64,000 nucleotides of DNA from Shewanella sp. MR-4 (GCF_000014685.1 NC_008321.1:434001-498000); one strand, 5' to 3'; counted from the stretch's first letter, positions 9,437-19,297 are shown. Notes: generated by a model not told the origin, from the sequence alone. Program-made: numbers and translations.

Positions 9437-9581
9437 TTTGGTTTAGGAAAGTTGAGCTAAGTTATCCGCTGAATTAAGCGATAGCTTAAGGTGATAAGGA
9501 TCAAAGATTGCTTCACGGCTTTGCCGTAGAGTGTTCGATATATTCACTCGGTTGTTACGCCATCACTGTCAAGGAACTGCT

Positions 9582-10160
9582 ATGGTGCGTTTAAGTCTGT
9601 TGCTCCTCTTGAGTCTCTCGTTTATTGCCCCTGCGTCGGCGCACGAAATCCACTCCGGTGGTGGTTTTATGGCGGGCTTTAACCATCCCGTTTTAGGTTT
9701 TGACCATCTCCTTGCCATGCTGAGTGTGGGCATGCTCAGTACTCAATTGGGCGGCCGCGCCATTTGGACTGTGCCCTTAGCCTTTGTGTGTTTTATGTTG
9801 GTCGGTGGCATTTTAGGCCTGTATGCGATTCCGGTGCCCTTTGTCGAAATTGGCATTGCCCTATCTGTCTTATTGCTTGGGCTGGCGATAGCTTTTGACC
9901 GCCAACTTCCGCTGTTGTTTGCCATGGCTTTTGTGGGCGTGTTTGCGATTTTCCACGGCCATGCCCATGGGATGGAAATGCCCGAACTCGCCAGTCCCAT
10001 ACTCTATGCCTTCGGTTTCTTGTTTGGCACTGCGGTCATTCATCTTGGTGGGGTCATGTTAGGATTAGGCATGCAGCGCGTGACGGGCCAGCGCAGCTTA
10101 ATGCGGGTATCGGGCGTTGCGATTGCCGCCATGGGTGGATATTTACTCGCTGGCTTTTAA
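9582..10160 (+). CDS. HupE/UreJ family nickel/cobalt transporter-like membrane protein
   Basis: A 192-residue inner-membrane protein with a cleavable signal (cut likely after PASA, before HEIHSGGG) and about six hydrophobic helices. The family hallmark HPVLGFDHLLAMLSVG follows the signal. A second histidine cluster (FHGHAHGMEMP) probably binds metal. HupE/UreJ proteins import nickel or cobalt, usually beside hydrogenase or urease genes. None is here, so the metal and partner are unknown. The ATG at 9582 has AAGGA just upstream and starts a good signal peptide. It ends 4 bases from the convergent AlbA_2 gene. Confidence 0.85.
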   Translation: MVRLSLLLLLSLSFIAPASAHEIHSGGGFMAGFNHPVLGFDHLLAMLSVGMLSTQLGGRAIWTVPLAFVCFMLVGGILGLYAIPVPFVEIGIALSVLLLGLAIAFDRQLPLLFAMAFVGVFAIFHGHAHGMEMPELASPILYAFGFLFGTAVIHLGGVMLGLGMQRVTGQRSLMRVSGVAIAAMGGYLLAGF

Positions 10161-10164
10161 TGGC

Positions 10165-10668
10165 TTAACGCGCCTTGAGTTGCTTAGTGCAATGATGGGC
10201 GCGGCGCAGCATTTGCGTGACCTGTCTTCGGCTGGCGTGCATGTCGGCATCCCCAACGCGAAAATAAGTCCCCGCATAAGGATCTGTGCCGATAAACACG
10301 GGCTTTAGGTGCTCTGGCGCGAGTGGCACGCGAATCCTTATCAGCTTTTTATTCATAATTTCAATTAGCTGTACATCAGAAATCGCCAGGATATTATGGC
10401 TGGTGCGGCTTGGATCATCGAGGATTTCCCAAAACTCCTGCAACACGGGCAGGGGATTCGGAATGCCTTCAATGGTGAAATGACCATGTTCTTCACGCAC
10501 CCCGAGGATAATCTCGCCACCTAAGGTGTTAGCGAAGGAGCTATAGGTCGCCCAAATATCTTCGGGGAGCTGACCTTGACCATCGCGGCCCCGCGCGAGT
10601 TTGAACTCCACTTGGGCGGACTCATGCAGTGAACCAATATCATCGAGTGCGAATGTTGGGTATGTCAT
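10165..10668 (-). CDS. AlbA_2 / Schlafen-type putative DNA-binding protein
   Basis: A 167-residue protein made almost entirely of an AlbA_2 domain: the HESAQVEFKLARG start, the FANTLGGEIILGVREEHG centre and a KLIRIRVPLAPEHLKPVF strand followed by GTYFRVGDAD. The domain is found at the N-terminus of RecG-like helicase-related regulators and in Schlafen proteins, where it binds nucleic acid or nucleotides. Here nothing follows it, so this is a stand-alone version. The ATG at 10668 has GGAG eight bases upstream. Function unknown. Confidence 0.75.
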   Translation of the reverse strand: MTYPTFALDDIGSLHESAQVEFKLARGRDGQGQLPEDIWATYSSFANTLGGEIILGVREEHGHFTIEGIPNPLPVLQEFWEILDDPSRTSHNILAISDVQLIEIMNKKLIRIRVPLAPEHLKPVFIGTDPYAGTYFRVGDADMHASRRQVTQMLRRAHHCTKQLKAR

Positions 10669-10716
10669 GGCGGCGGCTCCTTGCGTAGCACACCACTTTT
10701 TGTAACACGCCAAAAT

Positions 10717-10748
10717 AACAAAGGCCAGCAGTTGTGCTGGCCTTTGTT
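10717..10748 (-). terminator. Intrinsic terminator of scdA/ytfE
   Basis: A perfect 14-bp inverted repeat (AACAAAGGCCAGCA / TGCTGGCCTTTGTT, loop GTTG) lies 18 bases beyond the stop of the Fe-S repair gene. On the minus strand its 3' arm ends in TTTGTTATTTT. Confidence 0.8.
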
Positions 10749-10766
10749 GTGAATCAGCAGTCTGTA

Positions 10767-11513
10767 CTAGGCGAGTTGTAGCGCCTTAGGGAAGAGAATG
10801 TTGTTCTCTAAATGGATGTGTCGGTGCAAGTCTGCCTCAAATTCGACCAGAGTCGCGTAACAAACGCGCCATGTGGTGCAGGCGTATTCCGGCGGCGTAA
10901 AGTCATTGGTTAACTCGTGTAGCTTTTGCAAAATTTGCCCAGCTTCTTCGTGCTCGTATTGCATCGCATTGATGGGGTTGCCTATATGGCCAAAACAACC
11001 TTGCACTTGTTCACCTTGGCTCATGGCGCGGATCGCCGGGAAGAGGATATTTTCTTCCTTCATCAAATGCGGCATTAAGTCTTCAATTAAGGCGCGCACC
11101 CAGCCAGCGAAGGGAATAATCTCGGCATAATGCTCACCATGGGCGCGAACCATTTTCTCTGAATATTCGAGCAATAACGGCGCCTTAGCGCGAACGTATT
11201 GATGGTGGGTACGCTCGATATAATCGATCAACTGGTCGAGTGGCAATTGATTGAGTTCATCTTCTTTAGCTCCCGAGTGGGAAACGGCCTCCAGTGCGGC
11301 GACGACTTGCTCAGGATTGGCCTCTGCTCGCTCGCAGGCATTAACGAGTGCTCGACCACCCCCGCAGCAGAAATCGATACCAAATTGGCTAAACACGTGG
11401 GCGCGGCGAAAATCCTCTGCGACCAATTCCCCCACTTTGCGTTCAAGCCATGGGGTGATTGAGGCTGACGGTGCTTCAACTGGGTTTTCGGATGAGAGAT
11501 GGGCAGATAACAT
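10767..11513 (-). CDS. ytfE: Iron-sulphur cluster repair di-iron protein (ScdA/YtfE/RIC)
   Basis: A 248-residue cytoplasmic protein that repairs Fe-S clusters damaged by nitric oxide or oxidants (family knowledge). The N-terminal DUF542 part has the FDFCCGGG-type signature (DFCCGGGRALVNAC). The C-terminal hemerythrin-like bundle supplies the di-iron ligands in HHQYVRAKAP, HGEHYAE, HLMKEENILFP, MQYEHEEAG and HIHLENNILFP. The ATG at 11513 is preceded by GGAG at seven bases. The upstream region carries a near-consensus type-1 IscR site, which links this gene to Fe-S status. Confidence 0.93.
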   Translation of the reverse strand: MLSAHLSSENPVEAPSASITPWLERKVGELVAEDFRRAHVFSQFGIDFCCGGGRALVNACERAEANPEQVVAALEAVSHSGAKEDELNQLPLDQLIDYIERTHHQYVRAKAPLLLEYSEKMVRAHGEHYAEIIPFAGWVRALIEDLMPHLMKEENILFPAIRAMSQGEQVQGCFGHIGNPINAMQYEHEEAGQILQKLHELTNDFTPPEYACTTWRVCYATLVEFEADLHRHIHLENNILFPKALQLA

Positions 11514-11578
11514 AGCAACACTCCAAAGCGAGAATAATTTTACATGCATAATATTTGCAGCTTTATATTCGCGCAATA

Positions 11579-11603
11579 AATCCTGACTAAATTAGTCGGG
11601 CAT
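11579..11603 (-). promoter_or_regulatory. Putative type-1 IscR binding site upstream of ytfE/scdA
   Basis: The core GACTAAATTAGTC (11585-11597) matches the type-1 IscR consensus core GACTRWWWYAGTC at every position. With its flanks the 25-base site fits the published E. coli consensus at about 22 positions by eye. It lies 66-90 bases upstream of the ytfE/scdA start codon. [4Fe-4S or 2Fe-2S]-IscR binding here would tie expression of the repair protein to cluster status. Type-1 sites are usually repressed by 2Fe-2S IscR. Confidence 0.65.
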
Positions 11604-11608
11604 ATCAC

Positions 11609-11625
11609 ATTTCATGCTGTGAAAT
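11609..11625. promoter_or_regulatory. Short dyad upstream of the putative IscR site
   Basis: Inverted repeat ATTTCA-TGCTG-TGAAAT. It could be part of an operator for a second regulator of the Fe-S repair gene, but I do not recognise a specific consensus. Confidence 0.3.
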
Positions 11626-11698
11626 ATCTCTAAGGGAGTAGCTTTAGGTCAGCGCTGTTCTATTACTTTGCTGTGGCAGGGAATTGTCGCTAATAAAG

Positions 11699-11732
11699 CA
11701 AAAAGGCGAGTCATTGCTGACTCGCCTTTTTA
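11699..11732 (-). terminator. Intrinsic terminator of the dusB-fis operon
   Basis: AAAAGGCGAGTCA / TGACTCGCCTTTT with a 4-base loop (TTGC) lies about 25 bases beyond the fis stop. On the minus strand it is followed by TTTGC after the T-rich arm. Confidence 0.85.
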
Positions 11733-11756
11733 ATACAACAGCTTAATCCTTGCGGA

Positions 11757-13047
<1,291 letters not shown>

Positions 13048-13192
13048 TTACTGTTTCACCTTAGCTCTTCAAAGGGGCGCTATAGTAGCCCTTTTTATTG
13101 GCCGTGAAAAGGTCAATAAATGACCTAGGAGCAATTTTTTTTCTTGACTTTTTAGCCTTGAGAAGTCATCGACAAAATAAGCCTAAGCCAGT

Positions 13193-13213
13193 GGTGGCGC
13201 ATGTTGCGCCACC
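13193..13213. terminator. Hairpin downstream of prmA
   Basis: GGTGGCGCA / TGCGCCACC with loop TGT lies 9 bases beyond the prmA stop. The stem is strong but there is no clear T-run on the minus strand, so it may stabilise the 3' end or act as a poor terminator. Confidence 0.45.
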
Positions 13214-13221
13214 CTTTAGCG

Positions 13222-14103
13222 TTATTTGCGCTTACCTGTCAAGCGGCTCCAATCTTCTTTGTGAGCGGCTTCGTCCATATCAAACCATTGGCTATAGAAG
13301 TCAGAGATTTCTTGCGCTTGCTCTTTAAGCAGTCCAGAGAGGGCTAATTTACCGCCAGATTTGACGCGCTCGGCGATAAGGGGGGCAAGTTCACGCAGTG
13401 GGCCTGCGAGAATATTGGCAACTAACACATCGGCCTTAAGATCGGCGGGTTGATCTTCTGGCAGATAAAGTGCTAATTGGTCGGCAACATCGTTACGCTC
13501 GGCATTGGCTTTAGAGGCTTCGATGGCTTGATAGTCGATATCGATACCTGTGACCTTTTTTGCGCCCAGTTTCAGCGCCGCCACGGCAAGAATGCCTGAG
13601 CCACAGCCAAAGTCGATCACTTCTTCATTGCTGAGATCTAAGCTATCTAACCACTCTAAACACAGTGCTGTCGTTGGGTGAGTGCCTGTGCCGAAGGCCA
13701 GGCCCGGATCTAAGATCACGTTCACTGCGCTCGGATCGGGAACTTCACGCCAGCTTGGGCAAATCCATAGGCGTTTACCGAATTGGATTGGGTGGTAGTT
13801 ATCCATCCACTCGCGAACCCAGTCTTTATCTTCAATTTGCTCGATTTTGTGGCTGAAGTGCTCGCCTAAAAACGGCAGGGTTTTCAGCATCTCGATAGTC
13901 GGTGCGAGATCCGTGTCCGCCTCGAACAGGGCAACTACTACGGTATCTTGCCACAGAGGGGTTTCGCCCAGTTTAGGCTCAAAAATCGGGGTGTCTTTAC
14001 CATCTTCAAAGGTAATAGAAACGGCGCCTTCTTCCATAAGTAAGTCGCTGATGGTTTCAGCATCGTCACTGTTAGTGTTAATGCGAAGTTGGATCCAAGG
14101 CAT
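13222..14103 (-). CDS. prmA: Ribosomal protein L11 methyltransferase
   Basis: PrmA trimethylates the N-terminus and two lysines of ribosomal protein L11. The 293-residue protein has the small N-terminal L11-recognition domain and the SAM-binding methyltransferase domain with DPGLAFGTGTHPTT, DFGCGSGILAVAALKLGA and DVLVANILAGPL. It lies upstream of dusB-fis on the same strand, as in E. coli. The N-terminus MPWIQLRINTNS is the family start. Confidence 0.97.
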   Translation of the reverse strand: MPWIQLRINTNSDDAETISDLLMEEGAVSITFEDGKDTPIFEPKLGETPLWQDTVVVALFEADTDLAPTIEMLKTLPFLGEHFSHKIEQIEDKDWVREWMDNYHPIQFGKRLWICPSWREVPDPSAVNVILDPGLAFGTGTHPTTALCLEWLDSLDLSNEEVIDFGCGSGILAVAALKLGAKKVTGIDIDYQAIEASKANAERNDVADQLALYLPEDQPADLKADVLVANILAGPLRELAPLIAERVKSGGKLALSGLLKEQAQEISDFYSQWFDMDEAAHKEDWSRLTGKRK

Positions 14104-14545
14104 GGGTAAAATCCTGTGGCTAGGTTTAAAAAATATCGCGCTATTGTATACCCAAACTGCGCTAATTTGCAGAATTCGATGGCAATTAAACGTGAGTGAT
14201 GGTGATGAGGTGGGTTGAGGGATTCGTGCTAAAAATCTAGGGAGTTTTGGGTAGTAAACGAGGTTTATTTCAGCATGGACAAGGAGTTAGCTTGTCAGCT
14301 GTTGGTTGTACGCAAAATCGAACCGCTCGTTTCGATTTTTAATATAAAGCCATGAAATATAATGGTTAATTGGTTTTACCTTTGTTTGGTTTTTACGACT
14401 TTTTTGTGATCCTCTTCTAAGAGTTGACGCTTATCCCGTGAGTTGCCTCACGCTTTAAATCTGTGACACTCAGCCGCGTTTTTTGTAGCTGCTATGGTGT
14501 AGTTTGCAAAGAGGCGTCAACAAACCATTAAAGGGTAAAAGCAAG
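14104..14545. other. Intergenic region between prmA and the fumarate reductase genes
   Basis: About 440 bases with no convincing gene. It must hold the promoters of both prmA (leftward) and the frd operon (rightward). A terminator-like stem lies at 14314-14340. A GTGAGTTGCCTCAC dyad lies near 14438-14451. I could not find a full CRP or FNR consensus. Confidence 0.5.
14314..14340 (+). terminator. Terminator-like hairpin upstream of the frd operon
   Basis: AAAATCGAA / TTCGATTTT with an 8-base loop, then T and AATA. It is AU-rich. With no gene reading into it from the left on the plus strand, it may end a short unseen transcript or belong to the frd leader. Confidence 0.35.
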
Positions 14546-15271
14546 ATGACAAGCGTAACGCGCGTTCACACTAGCGTGAAAACACAGGGGATAGGTCACC
14601 CTTGGTCGGCTAAGGCCGATAGATTACAGAGCGCGACTGGTATTATGCTGGGCTGCTTTCTGTTGTTACATATGCATTTCGAGTCGAGCATTCTGCTGGG
14701 TAAAGAGGCCTTTTACCATGTGGTGCAGTTGCTCGAAGGCGGTATGTTTAGCAGTACAGGCCATGGCTTTCCGATTGTCACTAAAGTCTTCTCTGTGTTT
14801 ATGCTGCTCGTGGTGATTTTACATGCAGCCGTTGCTCTTAGGCGGTTTCCGGCGCAGCTTGGGCAGTGGCGAGCGTTGCGATCACATTTAGGTGGCATTA
14901 AACATCGCGATACCCATGCTTGGTTTTGGCAGTTGATCACGGGTTTTATTCTGTTTTTCTTGGTGCCTGTCCACCTCTTTACCATGATCTTAAATCCTGA
15001 AATTGGTCCACATTTATCGGCCGAGCGTGTCTATCACGATAATGCTTGGTTGCTCTACGCTCTGTTGCTGCCCGCAGTCGTCATCCACGCCATGATTGGT
15101 TTATACCGAGTGGCGGTTAAATGGGGCATCACGACCCAGCGCTCTGGCTTACGTAAGCTTGCTAAGGTATTGATTATCTATTTGTTATGCCTAGGTGGTG
15201 CGAGCTTAGTCTCCTATATGTTTATCGGTAGTGAGCTAAGTGTGCCGGTGCAGCCTTACGTGCCCCATTGA
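14546..15271 (+). CDS. frdC: Fumarate reductase di-haem cytochrome b subunit, copy 1
   Basis: A 241-residue inner-membrane protein with five predicted helices, like the single membrane subunit of epsilonproteobacterial menaquinol:fumarate reductase (Wolinella FrdC, 256 residues). The four haem-ligand histidines can be placed in LLLHMHFESS, VILHAAVALRRFP, VPVHLFTM and VIHAMIGLYRVAVKWG. It would pass electrons from menaquinol to FrdB. I chose the ATG at 14546; a start 14 codons earlier is possible. A second, related cytochrome b gene follows. Confidence 0.85.
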   Translation: MTSVTRVHTSVKTQGIGHPWSAKADRLQSATGIMLGCFLLLHMHFESSILLGKEAFYHVVQLLEGGMFSSTGHGFPIVTKVFSVFMLLVVILHAAVALRRFPAQLGQWRALRSHLGGIKHRDTHAWFWQLITGFILFFLVPVHLFTMILNPEIGPHLSAERVYHDNAWLLYALLLPAVVIHAMIGLYRVAVKWGITTQRSGLRKLAKVLIIYLLCLGGASLVSYMFIGSELSVPVQPYVPH

Positions 15272-15477
15272 TTGAAATCCAATTCTGCTGCGTTTATCCC
15301 TGATGGATTTGGGCGCAGCAGGATTTTGTTTCGCTGCTAATATTTAAGCATTCGATTAATTATTCGCCTCCTAGTTGATCTAACTCAGGTTTTTTGATGG
15401 ATTTGTGAGCGATATTAATTTTCGAGGACAACTTATTAAGCAGGGCTCTTAGGAGCCTGCGGCGCGAGGCGAAAGCA

Positions 15478-16149
15478 ATGGCAATCAAACTAAGTATAAA
15501 AAAATGGAGTGCGTGGCTGGATTTAAGCCAGAGTTTGTCGGGTGTCATTCTGGCGGTGTTTTTGTGGACCCACTTAGTGCTGGTGTCGTCCATTTTATTG
15601 GGTGGCGATGCCATGAACTGGGTGGCTCGCACTATGGAGCTGAGTTTTCTCTCCAGTGATGGTCATGGCTATCCCTGGGTGGTGACTTGTATTGCCGTCG
15701 GTATTGCCGCCCTAGCATTGGTGCATGTGATTGTTGCACTGCAAAAGTTACCCATGAGTTTGCGCCAGCAAAGAGCGCTAAAACAACAGATGCAAGTGAT
15801 TAATCACAGTGATACACGCCTCTGGCGTTGGCAGGCCATTACGGGCGTGGTGATCCTGTTATTGCTGCCAGTGCATCTATGGCTTATTGGCTCGGCGCCA
15901 GAAACCATAGGCCCGCAGGGCAGTGCAGAGCGGATTTGGAATCAAGGCGTGTGGATGGTGTATCTGCCACTATTGCTGACGGTGGAGTTACATGCGGCCA
16001 TCGGGATTTACCGCGTAGCACTGAAGTGGGGTGCGGCGCGGGATCTCAATAGTCGCAGCCGTTTACGTAAGATTAAAACCATTGTGAGTATCGCGTTTGT
16101 CACTGTAGGGATTGCCTCCTTATTGGCATTTTTACCCCACGCGAGTTAG
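15478..16149 (+). CDS. Fumarate reductase di-haem cytochrome b subunit, copy 2
   Basis: A 223-residue membrane protein clearly related to the gene before it: both share SSILLG, HG-[FY]-P, an LQKLP/LRRFP turn, LLPVHLW/LVPVHLF, AERIW/AERVY and GIYRVALKWG. All four presumed haem-ligand histidines are kept (FLWTHLVLV, LVHVIVAL, LPVHLWLI, ELHAAIGIY). It is either a second quinol-oxidising subunit or a partner of the first. It lies 60 bases before frdA, so this is the copy nearest the catalytic subunits. Confidence 0.82.
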   Translation: MAIKLSIKKWSAWLDLSQSLSGVILAVFLWTHLVLVSSILLGGDAMNWVARTMELSFLSSDGHGYPWVVTCIAVGIAALALVHVIVALQKLPMSLRQQRALKQQMQVINHSDTRLWRWQAITGVVILLLLPVHLWLIGSAPETIGPQGSAERIWNQGVWMVYLPLLLTVELHAAIGIYRVALKWGAARDLNSRSRLRKIKTIVSIAFVTVGIASLLAFLPHAS

Positions 16150-16210
16150 CGAATATAACAAAAGAGTGTTGTCCTAAAACAATAACAGCAGTACCCGTTA
16201 AGGAGCAGGC

Positions 16211-18217
16211 GTGAAACTGATTTATACCGATTCATTAGTGGTTGGTGCCGGATTGGCTGGCCTGAGGGTGGCCATTGCCTCTAAAGAGCGCGGGTTAGAT
16301 ACCTTAGTGCTTTCGCTTATTCCCGCCAAACGTTCTCACTCCGCTGCAGCGCAGGGGGGAATGCAGGCCAGTCTTGGCAATGCCGTCAAAGGCATGGGCG
16401 ATGATGAAGACGTGCATTTTCAAGATACGGTGAAAGGATCGGACTGGGGCTGCGATCAAGAAGTCGCCAGAATGTTTGCCCATTGTGCACCTAAGGCGGT
16501 GCGTGAATTAGCCAACTGGGGCGTGCCTTGGACACGTGTGACTGCAGGCCCAAGGGAAGTGATTGTTAACGCCCAAAAAGTCACATTGCAGGAAGCCGAA
16601 GAAGCCCACGGTCTGATCAATGCTCGCGACTTTGGCGGCACTAAAAAGTGGCGCACCTGCTATACCGCCGACGGTACAGGTCACTCCTTACTCTATGCCA
16701 TGGATAACAAAGCGATTTCGTTGGATATTCCTGTTCACGAGCGCGTTGAAGCACTGGCGATAATCCACGATGGTCAACGCTGTCACGGAGTGATTGCCCG
16801 CTGTTTAATCACGGGCGAGCTGCGTGCCTATGTGGCTAAATCGACCACGATCGCCACCGGTGGCTATGGCCGTATTTATGAAGTCTCAACCAATGCGATT
16901 ATCTGCGAGGGTATAGGTCAGGCGCTGGCGCTCGAAACGGGGGTCGCGACCCTTGGCAACATGGAAGCGGTACAGTTCCACCCAACGGCAATTGTGCCCG
17001 TGGGGATTTTAACCACAGAAGGTTGCCGCGGTGATGGTGGCTTGCTGCGGGATAAAGACGGTTACCGTTTTATGCCGGACTATGAGCCAGAGAAGAAAGA
17101 ACTGGCGTCGCGGGACGTGGTGTCTCGCCGCATGACCGAACATATGCGTAAAGGTAAGGGCGTCGATAGTCCCTATGGCCCACATTTATGGCTCGATATC
17201 ACCCTGCTTGGGCGCAAGCATATCGAAACCAACCTGCGTGAAGTGCAGGAGATTTGCGAAAACTTCCTCGGTATCGATCCCGCGAAGGATTGGATCCCCG
17301 TTCGTCCAACTCAGCACTATTCCATGGGCGGGATCCGCACTAAGGCAACGGGCGAGAGTCCGCAGCTTAAGGGCTTATTCAGCGTGGGTGAGGCGGCCTG
17401 TTGGGATATGCATGGCTTTAACCGATTGGGCGGCAACTCGCTCGCCGAAACTGTGGTTGGCGGCATGATTATCGGCAAATATGTGGCTGATTTTTGTGAG
17501 AATAACAGTCTTGAAATCGACACTCAGCTTGCCGAAAAGTTTATGCGGCAGGTACAGACTGAAATTGACACCTTAGTCGATGGTGAAGGTCATGAAAGTC
17601 CCTTTGAACTTAAGCGCGAAATGCAGCGGATTATGATGGATTACGTGGGGATTTTCCGTAATGGCCCAGAACTCGATAAGGCGGTGACAGAGCTAAAGGT
17701 GCTGCTTGAACGCTCACGTAAGCTCGGAGTTAAGTGTAAGAAACGCCATGCCAATCCTGAGCTAGTAGAAGCACTAAGGGTAAAGCGGATGCTTAAGGTG
17801 GCGTTAACGGTGGCCTGTGGCGCAGCAGCGCGTACCGAGAGCCGTGGTGCCCACGCCCGTGAGGATTATCCGCAGCGTAATGACAGAGACTGGCTCAACC
17901 GTACTCTCGCAAGTTGGCCCGATGCCGAGGCGTTGGCCCCCGTTTTAAGCTACGAGCCGCTGGATGTGATGAAGATGGAGTTGCCGCCGGGATACCGGGG
18001 TTACGGTATCGATAATGCCATTGTTCACCCTGATACCGCTAAACGCGAGCAGCAAATTGCCGAGATTTTGGCCGGGCTGGGTGATGATGCTGACCGTTAC
18101 CAGCGCCAAACGGCGCTGATGCCCTTCGAGCTGCCGCCTAGCCTGCAAGCAAAAAATGAACGTTTAAGTGATACCTTACAAAGACCATCTGCCAATGCGC
18201 TAGGAGAAAAATCATAA
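16211..18217 (+). CDS. frdA: Fumarate reductase flavoprotein subunit
   Basis: This 668-residue subunit carries covalent FAD and the fumarate site. It begins with the dinucleotide fold VVGAGLAGLRVAIA and has the FAD-linking histidine in RSHSAAAQGGMQ (His 43, the same number as in Wolinella). QFHPTAIVP, the HYSMGGIRTK active-site segment and GFNRLGGNSLAETVVGG are all present. Start is GTG 16211 with AAGGAG six bases upstream. The stop overlaps the frdB start by one base. Direction (fumarate reduction versus succinate oxidation) is inferred from the di-haem b-type partner, not from FrdA itself. Confidence 0.95.
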   Translation: MKLIYTDSLVVGAGLAGLRVAIASKERGLDTLVLSLIPAKRSHSAAAQGGMQASLGNAVKGMGDDEDVHFQDTVKGSDWGCDQEVARMFAHCAPKAVRELANWGVPWTRVTAGPREVIVNAQKVTLQEAEEAHGLINARDFGGTKKWRTCYTADGTGHSLLYAMDNKAISLDIPVHERVEALAIIHDGQRCHGVIARCLITGELRAYVAKSTTIATGGYGRIYEVSTNAIICEGIGQALALETGVATLGNMEAVQFHPTAIVPVGILTTEGCRGDGGLLRDKDGYRFMPDYEPEKKELASRDVVSRRMTEHMRKGKGVDSPYGPHLWLDITLLGRKHIETNLREVQEICENFLGIDPAKDWIPVRPTQHYSMGGIRTKATGESPQLKGLFSVGEAACWDMHGFNRLGGNSLAETVVGGMIIGKYVADFCENNSLEIDTQLAEKFMRQVQTEIDTLVDGEGHESPFELKREMQRIMMDYVGIFRNGPELDKAVTELKVLLERSRKLGVKCKKRHANPELVEALRVKRMLKVALTVACGAAARTESRGAHAREDYPQRNDRDWLNRTLASWPDAEALAPVLSYEPLDVMKMELPPGYRGYGIDNAIVHPDTAKREQQIAEILAGLGDDADRYQRQTALMPFELPPSLQAKNERLSDTLQRPSANALGEKS

Positions 18218-18948
18218 TGAGCCAAGGTCGCCAGCTAACCTTTAATATTTTTCGTTATGATCCGCAGGAGCCAAACGATAAGCCGAAGATGGTGCGTTAT
18301 CAGCTCACCGAAACGCCGGGAATGACGGTATTTATCGCACTCAATAAACTTAGAGAAGAGCAAGATACGTCGTTGCAGTTTGACTTTGTCTGTCGTGCGG
18401 GGATCTGCGGTAGTTGCGCCATGGTGATCAATGGTTTCCCTACTTTGGCTTGCCGTACTTTAACCGCCAAATATCCTAAGGGCGAGATCACCCTGATGCC
18501 ACTGCCAGGCTTTGAATTGATTGGTGATTTATCAGTTAACACGGGTAAGTTTATGCGTGAACTCGCCGAGCGATTAAAGCTGTGGTTACACCCTAAGGCG
18601 AATGATATCAGCATCCACCGCCTCGAAGAACCGATGGCGCCTGAGGAAGCGGCGCGTCTCTATGAATTAGAGCGCTGCGTCGAGTGTGGGGTTTGTGTGT
18701 CAGCCTGTGCGACTAAGCAAATGCGTGAAACCTTTGTCGGCGCAGTAGGGATGATGAAAATCGCCCGCTTTGAACTCGATAGCCGCGATGCACGCACGGC
18801 TGAAGACTTTTACCATGTGATTGGTAATCAGGATGGCGTGTTTGGTTGCATGACCTTGCTCGGCTGCCAAGACAACTGTCCGAAGGATTTACCCCATATG
18901 CAGCAGATTGCCTATCTGCGCCGTAAAATGGCGATGACCTTGGTTTAA
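18217..18948 (+). CDS. frdB: Fumarate reductase iron-sulphur subunit
   Basis: A 243-residue electron-transfer subunit linking FrdA to the membrane cytochrome. The N-terminal ferredoxin domain has the 2Fe-2S motif CRAGICGSCAM with the fourth Cys in LACRTL. The C-terminal part has CVECGVCVSAC and CMTLLGCQDNCPKDLP for the 4Fe-4S and 3Fe-4S clusters. It overlaps frdA by one base (TAATG) and is followed by a bidirectional terminator. Confidence 0.96.
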   Translation: MSQGRQLTFNIFRYDPQEPNDKPKMVRYQLTETPGMTVFIALNKLREEQDTSLQFDFVCRAGICGSCAMVINGFPTLACRTLTAKYPKGEITLMPLPGFELIGDLSVNTGKFMRELAERLKLWLHPKANDISIHRLEEPMAPEEAARLYELERCVECGVCVSACATKQMRETFVGAVGMMKIARFELDSRDARTAEDFYHVIGNQDGVFGCMTLLGCQDNCPKDLPHMQQIAYLRRKMAMTLV

Positions 18949-18975
18949 AATCTCTTTAGCTGTTTGATTCAACAT

Positions 18976-19002
18976 AAAAAGCGCCTTCGTAGGCGCTTTT
19001 TA
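18976..19002. terminator. Bidirectional terminator between frdB and the ABM gene
   Basis: AAAAAGCGCCT / AGGCGCTTTTT with loop TCGT. T-runs exist in both directions, as suits the two convergent transcripts. Confidence 0.88.
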
Positions 19003-19012
19003 TGTGTGGGTC

Positions 19013-19297
19013 TTAACAGGCATAAGTCTTATGAATATTAACCTGCTTAACCAATCCCTCTGAGGCCGCTAAAAAAGTATTAAAGTGCGGACTTGCCATA
19101 TGTTCGTCCAGTGCAGCTTGGGATTGCCACACTTCATACACCCAAAATTGGTTGGCATCATCTAAGGCATTATGCAGTGTGTATTCTATGCAACCTGCCT
19201 CAGTGCGGGTATCACTCACCAACTGTTTGAGCACCCTAAACAACGCATCGCTTTGGCCCGAATGTGCTTGGACTTGCGCAAAAACCGTGATTTTCAT
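19013..19297 (-). CDS. Antibiotic biosynthesis monooxygenase (ABM) domain protein, YgiN-like
   Basis: A 94-residue ferredoxin-like ABM domain protein: MKITVFAQVQAHSGQSDALFRVLKQL, then TRTEAGCIEYTLHNALDD and FWVYEVWQSQAALDEHMASPHF. Such proteins act as dimers on quinones or as small monooxygenases. E. coli YgiN is a quinol monooxygenase. The gene overlaps the stop of the MDR oxidoreductase upstream by ATGA, so the two are one unit, perhaps handling quinone-type compounds. Confidence 0.85.
   Translation of the reverse strand: MKITVFAQVQAHSGQSDALFRVLKQLVSDTRTEAGCIEYTLHNALDDANQFWVYEVWQSQAALDEHMASPHFNTFLAASEGLVKQVNIHKTYAC

Noticed and set aside
11609..11625. CRP or NsrR operator before the Fe-S repair gene
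   Set aside because: The dyad ATTTCA-N5-TGAAAT does not match either consensus closely; kept only as an unnamed dyad.
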